A stretch of DNA of 64,000 nucleotides from Candidatus Desulfofervidaceae bacterium (lineage in GTDB: Bacteria > Desulfobacterota > Desulfofervidia > Desulfofervidales > Desulfofervidaceae). Both the position numbers and the translations under genes were made by a program. The DNA is taken from assembly GCA_027064585.1 (NCBI GenBank), contig JAMOPI010000033.1, forward strand, positions 1 to 64,000, in the 5' to 3' direction. Positions 33,328 through 39,894 of this stretch are shown piece after piece. The notes below the pieces were generated by a model, which ran no database searches, was not told the origin of the DNA, and saw only the letters and a list, made by a program, of their open reading frames with translations. Within the stretch, counting starts at the first letter, position 1. The number at the start of each line of letters is the position of its first letter.

Positions 33328-34527
33328 TTACTCCAATATCTTGGTTACCACACCTGCACCAACGGTCCTTCCACCTTCTCTAATCGCAAATCGCAATCCC
33401 TCTTCCATCGCTATCGGCTCTAATAAATTCACCTCTATCCGCACATTATCTCCAGGCATCACCATCTCTACCCCCTCCGGCAATGTAACTACTCCCGTCA
33501 CATCCGTCGTCCTAAAGTAAAACTGCGGCCTATATCCACTGAAAAATGGCGTATGCCTCCCCCCTTCCTCCTTCGTCAATACATATACCTCAGCCTCAAA
33601 TCGCGTATGCGGCGTTATCGTCCCAGGCGCCGCCAATACCATCCCACGCTCTACCTCATCCTTTCCTATACCACGTAATAACACTCCTATGTTATCTCCT
33701 GCTCTGCCCTCATCCAAAATCTTCCTGAACATCTCAATGCTCGTCGCTACCGTCTTACGCGTCGGCCCTAACCCCACTATCTCCACTTCCTCTCCAGGAT
33801 GAATCACCCCTCTCTCTACCCTACCTGTTACTACCGTACCCCTTCCACTTATGCTAAATACATCCTCTATCGGCATCAGAAAAGGTTTATCCAACGGACG
33901 CACAGGCTCAGGTATATACTCATCCATCGCATCTAATAACTCCCATATCTTACCACACCACTGACATTCCCTCTTCCCACATCCACACTCTAACGCCTTC
34001 AACGCACTACCCTTAATCACAGGTACATCATCACCAGGAAATTCATATTTGCTCAAAAGCTCCCTTACCTCTAATTCAACTAATTCTATCAATTCCTCAT
34101 CGTCTACCATGTCTACCTTGTTAATAAACACAACAATATATGGCACCCCTACCTGTCTCGCTAATAATATGTGCTCCCTAGTCTGCGGCATCGGACCATC
34201 ATCCGCCGCTACCACTAAAATCGCACCGTCCATCTGTGCCGCTCCCGTAATCATGTTCTTAATATAGTCCGCATGACCAGGACAATCTATATGCGCATAG
34301 TGCCTTTTTTCCGTCTCATACTCCACGTGCGCCGTGGCAATCGTAATCCCCCTCTCCTTCTCTTCCGGCGCCTTGTCTATCTGCTCAAACGGCACAAAGT
34401 CCGCTAGCTTCGCATTCGCTAACGTCCGCGTAATCGCCGCCGTCAATGTCGTCTTACCATGGTCAATGTGACCTATCGTCCCCACATTTATATGCGGCTT
34501 CTTCCTCTCAAATTTCTGCTTCGCCAT
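33328..34527 (-). CDS. tuf: Elongation factor Tu, tRNA-linked copy
   Basis: This 399-residue protein is the equivalent of tufB, lying between the tRNA cluster and rpmG-secE-nusG. By eye it differs from the str-operon copy only by a silent change at 33424 and a G-to-A change in the codon at 33457-33459 that puts Met at residue 357 instead of Val. The four-cysteine insertion (C-x-C-x4-C-x2-C near residues 181-191) is shared. The ATG at 34527 follows a GTG in frame; GGGGGGTTGA lies upstream. Near-identity over 1.2 kb with abruptly different flanks points to ongoing gene conversion. Confidence 0.97.
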   Translation of the reverse strand: MAKQKFERKKPHINVGTIGHIDHGKTTLTAAITRTLANAKLADFVPFEQIDKAPEEKERGITIATAHVEYETEKRHYAHIDCPGHADYIKNMITGAAQMDGAILVVAADDGPMPQTREHILLARQVGVPYIVVFINKVDMVDDEELIELVELEVRELLSKYEFPGDDVPVIKGSALKALECGCGKRECQWCGKIWELLDAMDEYIPEPVRPLDKPFLMPIEDVFSISGRGTVVTGRVERGVIHPGEEVEIVGLGPTRKTVATSIEMFRKILDEGRAGDNIGVLLRGIGKDEVERGMVLAAPGTITPHTRFEAEVYVLTKEEGGRHTPFFSGYRPQFYFRTTDVTGVVTLPEGVEMVMPGDNVRIEVNLLEPIAMEEGLRFAIREGGRTVGAGVVTKILE

Positions 34528-34572
34528 CACTCAACCCCCCTTGCAAAGCTAAAAAGAAAAAAACAAAAAAAA

Positions 34573-34648
34573 TGGAGCCCACGACCGGACTCGAACCGGT
34601 GACCTCTTCCTTACCAAGGAAGTGCTCCACCTCCTGAGCTACGTGGGC
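34573..34648 (-). tRNA. tRNA-Thr (anticodon GGT)
   Basis: The 76-base cloverleaf has acceptor GCCCACG/CGTGGGC and anticodon arm TTCCT/AGGAA around TGGTA. The T loop is TTCGAGT, and CCA is encoded after discriminator T. It is last in the four-tRNA cluster and directly precedes tuf, like thrT in E. coli. Confidence 0.95.
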
Positions 34649-34653
34649 ACCCT

Positions 34654-34730
34654 TGGAGCGGGAGACGGGACTCGAACCCGCAACCCTCAGCTTGGAAGGC
34701 TGATGCTCTAGCCACTTGAGCTACTCCCGC
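34654..34730 (-). tRNA. tRNA-Gly (anticodon TCC)
   Basis: The 77-base cloverleaf has acceptor GCGGGAG/CTCCCGC and anticodon stem CAGCC/GGCTG-type pairing around loop CTTCCAA. The T loop is TTCGAGT and CCA is encoded. It corresponds to glyT in the thrU-tyrU-glyT-thrT-tufB arrangement. Confidence 0.95.
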
Positions 34731-34735
34731 CTAAG

Positions 34736-34820
34736 TGGTGGAGGGGGGAGGATTCGAACCTCCGAAGGCAGCGCCAACGGGTTTACAGCCCGTCCCCTTT
34801 GGCCACTCGGGAACCCCTCC
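34736..34820 (-). tRNA. tRNA-Tyr (anticodon GTA)
   Basis: The 85-base class II tRNA has a long variable arm. The acceptor is GGAGGGG/CCCCTCC and the anticodon stem is CGGGC/ACCCG-type with loop TGTAAA. The T loop is TTCGAAT; discriminator A and CCA are encoded. Confidence 0.95.
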
Positions 34821-34829
34821 ACAGTTCTC

Positions 34830-34905
34830 TGGAGCTGGCGGAGGGACTTGAACCCACAACCTGCTGATTACAAATCAGCCGCTCTGCCGGTTGAGCTACG
34901 CCAGC
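34830..34905 (-). tRNA. tRNA-Thr (anticodon TGT)
   Basis: The 76-base cloverleaf has acceptor GCTGGCG/CGCCAGC and anticodon stem CTGAT/ATCAG with loop TTGTA. The T loop is TTCAAGT and CCA is encoded. It is the first gene of the tRNA-tuf transcription unit. Confidence 0.95.
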
Positions 34906-34964
34906 TCACCATTATATTTAAACTATTTTCTTTAAATGCGCAAGGGCGCACAACCACGCAGCAC

Positions 34965-34993
34965 TTTCTATCATAGTTCAAGCTATTCGTCAA
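34965..34993 (-). promoter_or_regulatory. Candidate promoter of the tRNA-tuf unit
   Basis: On the minus strand TTGACG (34988-34993) is followed after about 17 bases by the weak -10 TAGAAA, some 60 bases before the first tRNA. The region up to the tRNA also contains TATAAT (34911-34916), but that lies too close to the mature 5' end to be the usual choice. Confidence 0.4.
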
Positions 34994-35020
34994 TCCCCTT
35001 AAGCTTTTAAACTTCAACTC

Positions 35021-35050
35021 TTGACGCCTCTCCCCTAAAACTGCTAAATA
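35021..35050 (+). promoter_or_regulatory. Candidate promoter of the 35075 glycosyltransferase
   Basis: TTGACG (35021-35026) and TAAATA (35045-35050) are separated by 18 bases on the plus strand. A strong ribosome binding site GGGGGAG (35064-35070) follows, five bases before the ATG. Confidence 0.55.
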
Positions 35051-35074
35051 TAAGAAATCTTTAGGGGGAGATCA

Positions 35075-36310
35075 ATGGAACACTTTATCGGCAAGGAGAT
35101 AAATCCAAATAATGTAAAAGCAGCAGATATCCTTGTAGGTATTCCTTCTTATAATGAGGCTGCAACCATTGCCTATCCTATTAAACAGGCAGCCGAAGGT
35201 TTAAAGAAGTATTTTTCTGATTACAAATGCGTTATTATCAACTGTGATGCCAATTCTACCGACGGCACAAAGGAAATCTTTTTAAACACCCCTACCGGCA
35301 ATATTCCTAAGATCTACCTCAGCCTTCCTCCTAATCTAACGGGTAAAGGAAACGTATTAAAAATGCTCTTTCACAAGGCTGGGGAATTGGAAGCAAAGGC
35401 CATTATTACAGTAGATGCTGACTTAAAAAGCATTACCCCTAAATGGATTCGCAATCTAGGTGAACCATTATTTCAGGACTTTGATTATGTTACTCCTCTC
35501 TATGTACGCCATAAATATGACGGCACCATCACTAACAGCGTGGTTTATCCTCTCACTAGGGCCCTCTATGGTAGAAGAATCCGGCAACCCATTGGAGGAG
35601 ATTTTGGTTTCTCTGCAAGAATGGCAAAGGTATACCGAGAAAGCAATTTTTGGGATGAGGAAGTAGCTAAATTTGGGATTGATATTTGGATGACAACACT
35701 GGCCATCAATGAAGGTGTACCCATTTGTCAATCCTTTATGGGACGTCCTAAAATTCACCGGGCTAAGGATCCGGCCAAGACATTGGGACCTATGTTTTAT
35801 CAAGTGGTAGGAACAGTGTTCAATCTTATGGAAAGGTTTGAAAACAATTGGAAGGCCGTTAAATGGAGTAAGCCTACAGCCATCTTTGGCTTTGGTCTGG
35901 GCGAAACAGAAATGCCTCCTCCGGTGGAAGTAGATCAAGCTAGTCTTTTGCAAAAGTTTTTAGATGGATTTAAACAATATAAACCTGTTTGGGAAAAGGT
36001 CATTTATCCCCCCAACCTAAATAAGTTAGAGGAAATTAAAACCCTTTCTTTAGAACGATTTGAGTTTCCTGTAGAACTCTGGATAAAAATCATCTATGAC
36101 TTTGCTGTGGGTCATAAGAACAAAGTGGTTGAGCAGCAATTGATCTGCGAGGCCCTTATCCCTCTTTATTTTGGTAAAACACTTTCTTATGTCAAGAAGA
36201 CTGAACGTATGTCCATCCAGGAGGCAGAAGAGTTTATTGATTATGAGTGTGAAATGTTTGAAAAGGCAAAACCATACCTACTGCAAAGGTGGGACGAAAC
36301 TACACATTAA
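35075..36310 (+). CDS. GT2-like (GT-A fold) glycosyltransferase, possibly glucosyl/mannosyl-glycerate type
   Basis: This 411-residue soluble protein has a nucleotide-sugar-binding start (DILVGIPSYNEAATIAYP, residues 18-35) and a metal-binding DAD at 114-116 in TVDADLKSITPKW. An acceptor-side motif RRIRQPIGGDFGFSARM lies at 167-183. The Q-P-I-G-G-D-F-G segment recalls the P-x-(A/G)-G-E region of glucosyl-3-phosphoglycerate synthases (GT81) and related solute-making transferases. The C-terminal third is helical. No membrane segments are present, so a small cytosolic acceptor is plausible. It has its own promoter and stands alone, converging with ychF so that the last 11 bases overlap. A compatible-solute role is inference; the acceptor cannot be read from sequence. 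Confidence 0.6.
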   Translation: MEHFIGKEINPNNVKAADILVGIPSYNEAATIAYPIKQAAEGLKKYFSDYKCVIINCDANSTDGTKEIFLNTPTGNIPKIYLSLPPNLTGKGNVLKMLFHKAGELEAKAIITVDADLKSITPKWIRNLGEPLFQDFDYVTPLYVRHKYDGTITNSVVYPLTRALYGRRIRQPIGGDFGFSARMAKVYRESNFWDEEVAKFGIDIWMTTLAINEGVPICQSFMGRPKIHRAKDPAKTLGPMFYQVVGTVFNLMERFENNWKAVKWSKPTAIFGFGLGETEMPPPVEVDQASLLQKFLDGFKQYKPVWEKVIYPPNLNKLEEIKTLSLERFEFPVELWIKIIYDFAVGHKNKVVEQQLICEALIPLYFGKTLSYVKKTERMSIQEAEEFIDYECEMFEKAKPYLLQRWDETTH

Positions 36311-37400
36311 AACGAAAATAAAGGATGTCACCATCTTGGATAACATAATCCTTCCCTTCAATGCGGACCAAGCCCTTTTCCTTACAGGCATGTAAAGAGC
36401 CTTCCCGCATTAAATCTTCGTATTTTGTCACTTCTACGCGGATAAATCCCCTCTCCATATCCGAGTGTACCTTGCCGGCGGCTTGGGGTGCCTTTGTGCC
36501 CCGTTTAATCGTCCAGGCCCTTACCTCATTCTCACCAGCGGTAAAGAAAGTAATAAGCTGCAGTAAAGCATAACCTTCTCTAATAAACTGATGAAGCCCA
36601 GGTTCCTTTAATCCCAGAGCCTCTAAAAATTCTGCTCTTTCTTCAGGCTCTAATTCCTGCACTTCGGCCTCTATCTTGGCACAAATCTTGACCACCTTTG
36701 CCCCTTCTCTTTGTGCGATTTCTTTTACTTGGGCTACATAAGGATTGTCCTGCTGGATACCTGCCTCGTCTGTATTGGCCACATACATAACGGGCTTTGT
36801 CGTCAAAAGCTGTAATTCTTTAATCAACTGAAGGGCCTCTTGATCAAAACGGTCCAGGTGTATTCCAACACGTTCTCCTTGCTCTAAGATTTCCTTAAGG
36901 GCCAAAAGTACCGGCATGGCCTTTTTTGCCGTCTTTTCACCCACCTTGGCTAGTCTTCCTAACTTCTCAATGCGTCTTTCTACCGTAGCCAGGTCAGCCA
37001 AGATGAGTTCTATATTAATGGTTTCAATATCTCGCTTGGGGTTAATACTACCCTCTACATGCGAGACATTTTCATTTTCAAAACACCTTACTACATGGGC
37101 AATAGCGTCTACACGGCGAATATGGGAGAGAAATTGATTGCCTAACCCCTCTCCTTTACTGGCATTTTTTACCAAACCGGCAATATCTACAAACTCCATT
37201 ACCGTGGGTGTAACCTTTTTGGGTCTAATGATGGCCGCAATTTTATCTAACCTAGCATCAGGAACTTCTACCACTCCTATATTGGGCTCAATCGTACAAA
37301 AGGGATAATTGGCTACTTCGGCTCCTGCCGCTGTTAAGGCATTAAAGAGGGTGGATTTGCCCACATTAGGCAATCCCACAATGCCACATTTAAATCCCAT
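36300..37400 (-). CDS. ychF: Redox-regulated ribosome-associated ATPase YchF/OLA1
   Basis: This 366-residue Obg-family protein has the P-loop GLPNVGKSTLFNAL at residues 8-21, the switch regions around NYPFCTIEPNIGVVEVPD and DIAGLVKNASKGEGLGNQFL, and ANTDE at the fourth nucleotide motif, where GTPases have NKxD. This explains the ATP preference of the family. A coiled-coil arm lies in the middle and a TGS domain at the C-terminus (GTKAPQAAGKVHSDMERGFI). The start has GAGGGG upstream. It may be read from the tRNA-Ala promoter past the intervening hairpin, as no separate promoter was seen. Confidence 0.96.
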   Translation of the reverse strand: MGFKCGIVGLPNVGKSTLFNALTAAGAEVANYPFCTIEPNIGVVEVPDARLDKIAAIIRPKKVTPTVMEFVDIAGLVKNASKGEGLGNQFLSHIRRVDAIAHVVRCFENENVSHVEGSINPKRDIETINIELILADLATVERRIEKLGRLAKVGEKTAKKAMPVLLALKEILEQGERVGIHLDRFDQEALQLIKELQLLTTKPVMYVANTDEAGIQQDNPYVAQVKEIAQREGAKVVKICAKIEAEVQELEPEERAEFLEALGLKEPGLHQFIREGYALLQLITFFTAGENEVRAWTIKRGTKAPQAAGKVHSDMERGFIRVEVTKYEDLMREGSLHACKEKGLVRIEGKDYVIQDGDILYFRFNV

Positions 37401-37435
37401 TTTAGCCCCTCAAGTTTTTATGGCAAAAAAGAAAA

Positions 37436-37460
37436 GGGCTTTCGGCTATTCCGAAAGCCC
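37436..37460 (-). terminator. Intrinsic terminator after tRNA-Ala
   Basis: GGGCTTTCGG and CCGAAAGCCC form a perfect 10-bp stem with a 5-base loop. On the minus strand it is followed by TTTTCTTTTTTG, a good U tract. It lies just 3' of tRNA-Ala and upstream of ychF. Confidence 0.85.
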
Positions 37461-37477
37461 TTTGGCTTTCTTTATCT

Positions 37478-37553
37478 TGGTGGAGCTGACGGGACTTGAA
37501 CCCGTGACCTCGTGAATGCCATTCACGCGCTCTCCCAACTGAGCTACAGCCCC
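37478..37553 (-). tRNA. tRNA-Ala (anticodon GGC)
   Basis: The 76-base cloverleaf has acceptor GGGGCTG/CAGCTCC, including the G3-U70 wobble pair that is the alanine identity element. The anticodon stem is GTGAA/TTCAC with loop TGGCA. Discriminator A and CCA are encoded. A strong promoter lies directly upstream and a terminator directly downstream. Confidence 0.96.
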
Positions 37554-37566
37554 ACTGACCAAATAG

Positions 37567-37595
37567 AATATAACAAATGAACCCTCGCCTGTCAA
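37567..37595 (-). promoter_or_regulatory. Strong sigma-70-like promoter of tRNA-Ala
   Basis: On the minus strand TTGACA (37590-37595) and TATATT (37567-37572) are separated by exactly 17 bases. The predicted start point is a few bases before the tRNA 5' end at 37553. Confidence 0.8.
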
Positions 37596-37875
37596 CTGGC
37601 TACCTAAACCCAAATTGCGCGATTGGCCTAATTCAACTTTGACACCTTAAAATTGCAAGAATTTTTGAACTAATAAAATGCGTTACCCCCTGATGTAGTG
37701 CCACTCAAAAGACCTAGAAAATTATGGGTATGGTTTAGACATGCTTCAAACTTGAGTTAAGATATTTACTGGCTAAATAGAGCTTTCTGGCTTTCTTTTC
37801 TACTCTTTTCTCATTTTCTTGTCTAAAATACCCTTATCCAAAAATCAATCACGGATTTTGGGTTCTTTTTGTGTC
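37596..37875. other. Non-coding stretch between tRNA-Ala and moeA
   Basis: I see no gene here. The stretch is AT-rich (for example the pyrimidine-rich run around 37785-37835) with no ORF that has both a ribosome binding site and recognisable content. It ends at the moeA promoter. Confidence 0.5.
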
Positions 37876-37903
37876 TTGACGGCAATTTTATTTTCTTTAA
37901 AAT
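37876..37903 (+). promoter_or_regulatory. Promoter of moeA, nearly leaderless
   Basis: TTGACG (37876-37881) and TAAAAT (37898-37903) are separated by 16 bases. The start point would be near 37910, only a few bases before the ATG at 37913. No Shine-Dalgarno sequence precedes that ATG, so the message would be leaderless or nearly so. Confidence 0.6.
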
Positions 37904-37912
37904 ACCACTATT

Positions 37913-39148
37913 ATGAAAAAGGACTTTTTTTCTACGAAATTAGCAGAAGATGTCTTAGCCACTTTTTCTAGCTTCTCGCCTATAAATCAAGAGGTCGTTA
38001 CCTTAGAAGAAGGATTAAACCGTGTGCTGGCCAAGGATTTTTATGCCCCAGAGGACTTGCCTGGCTTTTGCCGGTCAACTATGGATGGTTATGCAGTAAA
38101 GGCAGAAGATACCTTTGGTGCGTCAGAGGCTGTGCCGGTTTGGCTTACAGTCGTTGGTGAGATAAAAATGGGAGAGGTACCTTCATTTACCTTAAAAAGA
38201 GGAGAAACCGTCAGGATTTTCACAGGTGGAATGCTACCTGAAGGAGCCAATGCGGTCGTAATGGTAGAACATACACAATTACTAGACGGAACAACGGTTG
38301 AGGTGTTTAAACCGGTTGCCCCCCTGCAAAATGTCATACTTGCCGATGAAGACTTTGCAAAGGATAGCCTTGTGTTACCAAAAGGACATAGACTAAGGCC
38401 CCAAGACTTGGGTGTCTTAGCTGCCTTTGGGCAGCAAAAGATAAAAGTTTACAAAAGGCCGCTTGTGGCTATCATCTCTACTGGTGATGAGGTAATTTCT
38501 ATCCAAGAGAATCCCCGTCCTGGTCAGGTGCGTGATGTCAATTCTTATACCTTGTCGGCCTTAGTAGAAGAAGCCGGTGGTATCCCCTTACGTATGGGCA
38601 TTGTAAGAGATGATCCCAAGGCCCTACGATCTGTTTGCCAAGAGGCAATCGCAAGGGCAGATGTAGTTTTAATCTCCGGCGGTAGCTCTGTCGGCATGCG
38701 AGACTTTACTTTGGACATCATTAAATCTTTTCCTGAAAGTGAAATCCTCTGTCACGGTATTGCCATCAGCCCTGGTAAACCAACCATCTTTGCCCGGGTA
38801 GGAGAAAAAGCCATCTGGGGTTTACCTGGTCAGGTGGCCTCGGCCATCATTGTCTTTTTTGTCTTTGTCAGGCGTTTTATCCAGTGGATCGGAGGGGAAA
38901 GACACTTTCCTTTAAAGGCCTTTAAGACCATAAAGGCACGGATGAAGACAAATGTGCCTTCGGTACAAGGCCGAGAGGACTATTTACGGGTAAGAATTAT
39001 GCAAGAAGATAATACCTTTTGGGCAGAACCAATTCTGGGTAAATCAGGGTTAATCAATACCTTAGTTAAGGCAGATGGATTAGTAAAAATTGATTGGAGC
39101 AGTGAAGGCCTTGATAAAGGAGAAGAGGTAGAGGTAATCCTTTTTTAA
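37913..39148 (+). CDS. moeA: Molybdopterin molybdenumtransferase MoeA
   Basis: This 411-residue enzyme inserts molybdate (or tungstate) into adenylylated molybdopterin. It has STMDGYAVKAEDT near residue 60, the FTGGMLPEGANAVVMVE segment, ISTGDEVI, and the MogA-like domain motif SGGSSVGMRDFTLD. The HGIAISPGKPTIFA and GLPGQVASAIIVFF segments of domain III follow. The C-terminal domain IV is present. It heads a run of plus-strand genes that ends with a second MoeA, fused to a binding-protein domain, at 39895. Pairs of MoeA are common in anaerobes that use both Mo and W. Confidence 0.94.
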   Translation: MKKDFFSTKLAEDVLATFSSFSPINQEVVTLEEGLNRVLAKDFYAPEDLPGFCRSTMDGYAVKAEDTFGASEAVPVWLTVVGEIKMGEVPSFTLKRGETVRIFTGGMLPEGANAVVMVEHTQLLDGTTVEVFKPVAPLQNVILADEDFAKDSLVLPKGHRLRPQDLGVLAAFGQQKIKVYKRPLVAIISTGDEVISIQENPRPGQVRDVNSYTLSALVEEAGGIPLRMGIVRDDPKALRSVCQEAIARADVVLISGGSSVGMRDFTLDIIKSFPESEILCHGIAISPGKPTIFARVGEKAIWGLPGQVASAIIVFFVFVRRFIQWIGGERHFPLKAFKTIKARMKTNVPSVQGREDYLRVRIMQEDNTFWAEPILGKSGLINTLVKADGLVKIDWSSEGLDKGEEVEVILF

Positions 39149-39160
39149 AGGCCCTAAATA

Positions 39161-39529
39161 ATGGAAAACACTCATAAAGAGGCGATTGAAAGATACAAAC
39201 GGCTTATAAAAAAGGCCGTGAAAAAGGTTTTTCCAGAAGAGATACTTATCATTCTGTTTGGTCCATTGGCGAGAGGTATGTTTGATAGACAGTCAGATAT
39301 AGATATAGGCATTTATACAGGTACTGAAATTTCTGGAAAGAAGTATCTTGAGATAGGCGCACTGTTTGAACAGCTGCCTATTTTAAGAGAAATAGATCTT
39401 GTTGATCTTGCCAAAGTAAAAGATGTAAATTTTCTTGAGCAGATTATCAAAGAGGGTAAAATATGGATAGGTTCAGAAAGGCTTTTCAAAGATTTAAAAG
39501 GGCGTTTAGAAAGTATGAAGAGATCATAA
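39161..39529 (+). CDS. mntA: MNT-type nucleotidyltransferase (antitoxin-like)
   Basis: This 122-residue protein has the minimal nucleotidyltransferase fold. The signature reads FGPLARGMFDRQSDIDIGI, with the two catalytic aspartates at 46 and 48. The usual G-S-x-A-R-G start has Pro in place of Ser, which is unusual. MNT proteins of this kind neutralise an adjacent HEPN RNase toxin by adding AMP to a tyrosine next to its active site. The partner HEPN gene overlaps the end of this one by 67 bases. The symbol follows the family and is not proof of function. Confidence 0.8.
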   Translation: MENTHKEAIERYKRLIKKAVKKVFPEEILIILFGPLARGMFDRQSDIDIGIYTGTEISGKKYLEIGALFEQLPILREIDLVDLAKVKDVNFLEQIIKEGKIWIGSERLFKDLKGRLESMKRS

Positions 39530-39883
39530 CTACACCCGTATTTAGAAATCTGTTTAAAAAGGAGTTTTTGGTTGAAATAACCACAAAGAGGTTTGAATAT
39601 ACTTATGAAAGTATGTGGAAATGTGCTAAAGAATACTTACGCTCTCAAGGAATAGAGTGTCATTCTCCTAAATCATGTTTTCAAGCACTGTTTTAAAGAG
39701 GGACTTCTTCCCGAAAAATATGAAGAGACAATAGGTAAATTGGTAGAAGTCAGAAACTGGTTAGTGCATGTTTATGATGAAGAAACAGCAGAAGAACTAT
39801 ATAAAGAAATTGTAGATGAGAAGACATATAAAGCAATAAAGATGGTGTTAGAAAGAATAGAAAAGCATCTAGAAGGAAAATAA
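39463..39883 (+). pseudogene. hepT: HEPN toxin-like gene, interrupted by a +1 frameshift
   Basis: The first frame (39463-39696) encodes 77 residues with helical HEPN content, starting MDRFRKAFQRFKRAF behind GAGGG, and hits TAA at 39694-39696. Skipping one T in the run CTG-TTT-TAA-AGA (39688-39699) joins it to a 62-residue frame ending at TAA 39881-39883. That second part contains RNWLVHVYDE, the R-x4-H catalytic motif of HEPN RNases with the neighbouring tyrosine that MNT partners AMPylate. The reconstructed 139 residues match the HI0074-like substrate-binding/HEPN family. The break could be a natural inactivation, a sequencing indel or a +1 recoding site, since the P-site Phe codon TTT re-pairs perfectly after the slip. 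Confidence 0.75.
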
Positions 39884-39894
39884 GGGAGTAGATG

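Noticed and set aside
33275-34267. Plus-strand ORFs identical in both tuf regions (for example 17709-17891 and 33546-33728)
   Set aside because: They are shadows on the opposite strand of the duplicated tuf genes and are identical only because tuf is duplicated.
34911-34916. Perfect TATAAT on the minus strand before tRNA-Thr(TGT)
   Set aside because: It lies only ~6 bases from the mature tRNA 5' end and lacks a matching -35 at 16-18 bases, so it is unlikely to be the main promoter.
34446-34976. Plus-strand ORFs with translations such as TGLEPVTS and RRDLNPQPADYKSAALP
   Set aside because: These are the well-known spurious peptides obtained by translating the antisense strand of tRNA genes; all lie over the Thr, Gly, Tyr and Thr tRNAs.
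37309-37515. Plus-strand 68-codon ORF ending VELTGLEPVTS
   Set aside because: Antisense to the start of ychF and tRNA-Ala; the same tRNA-derived artefact.
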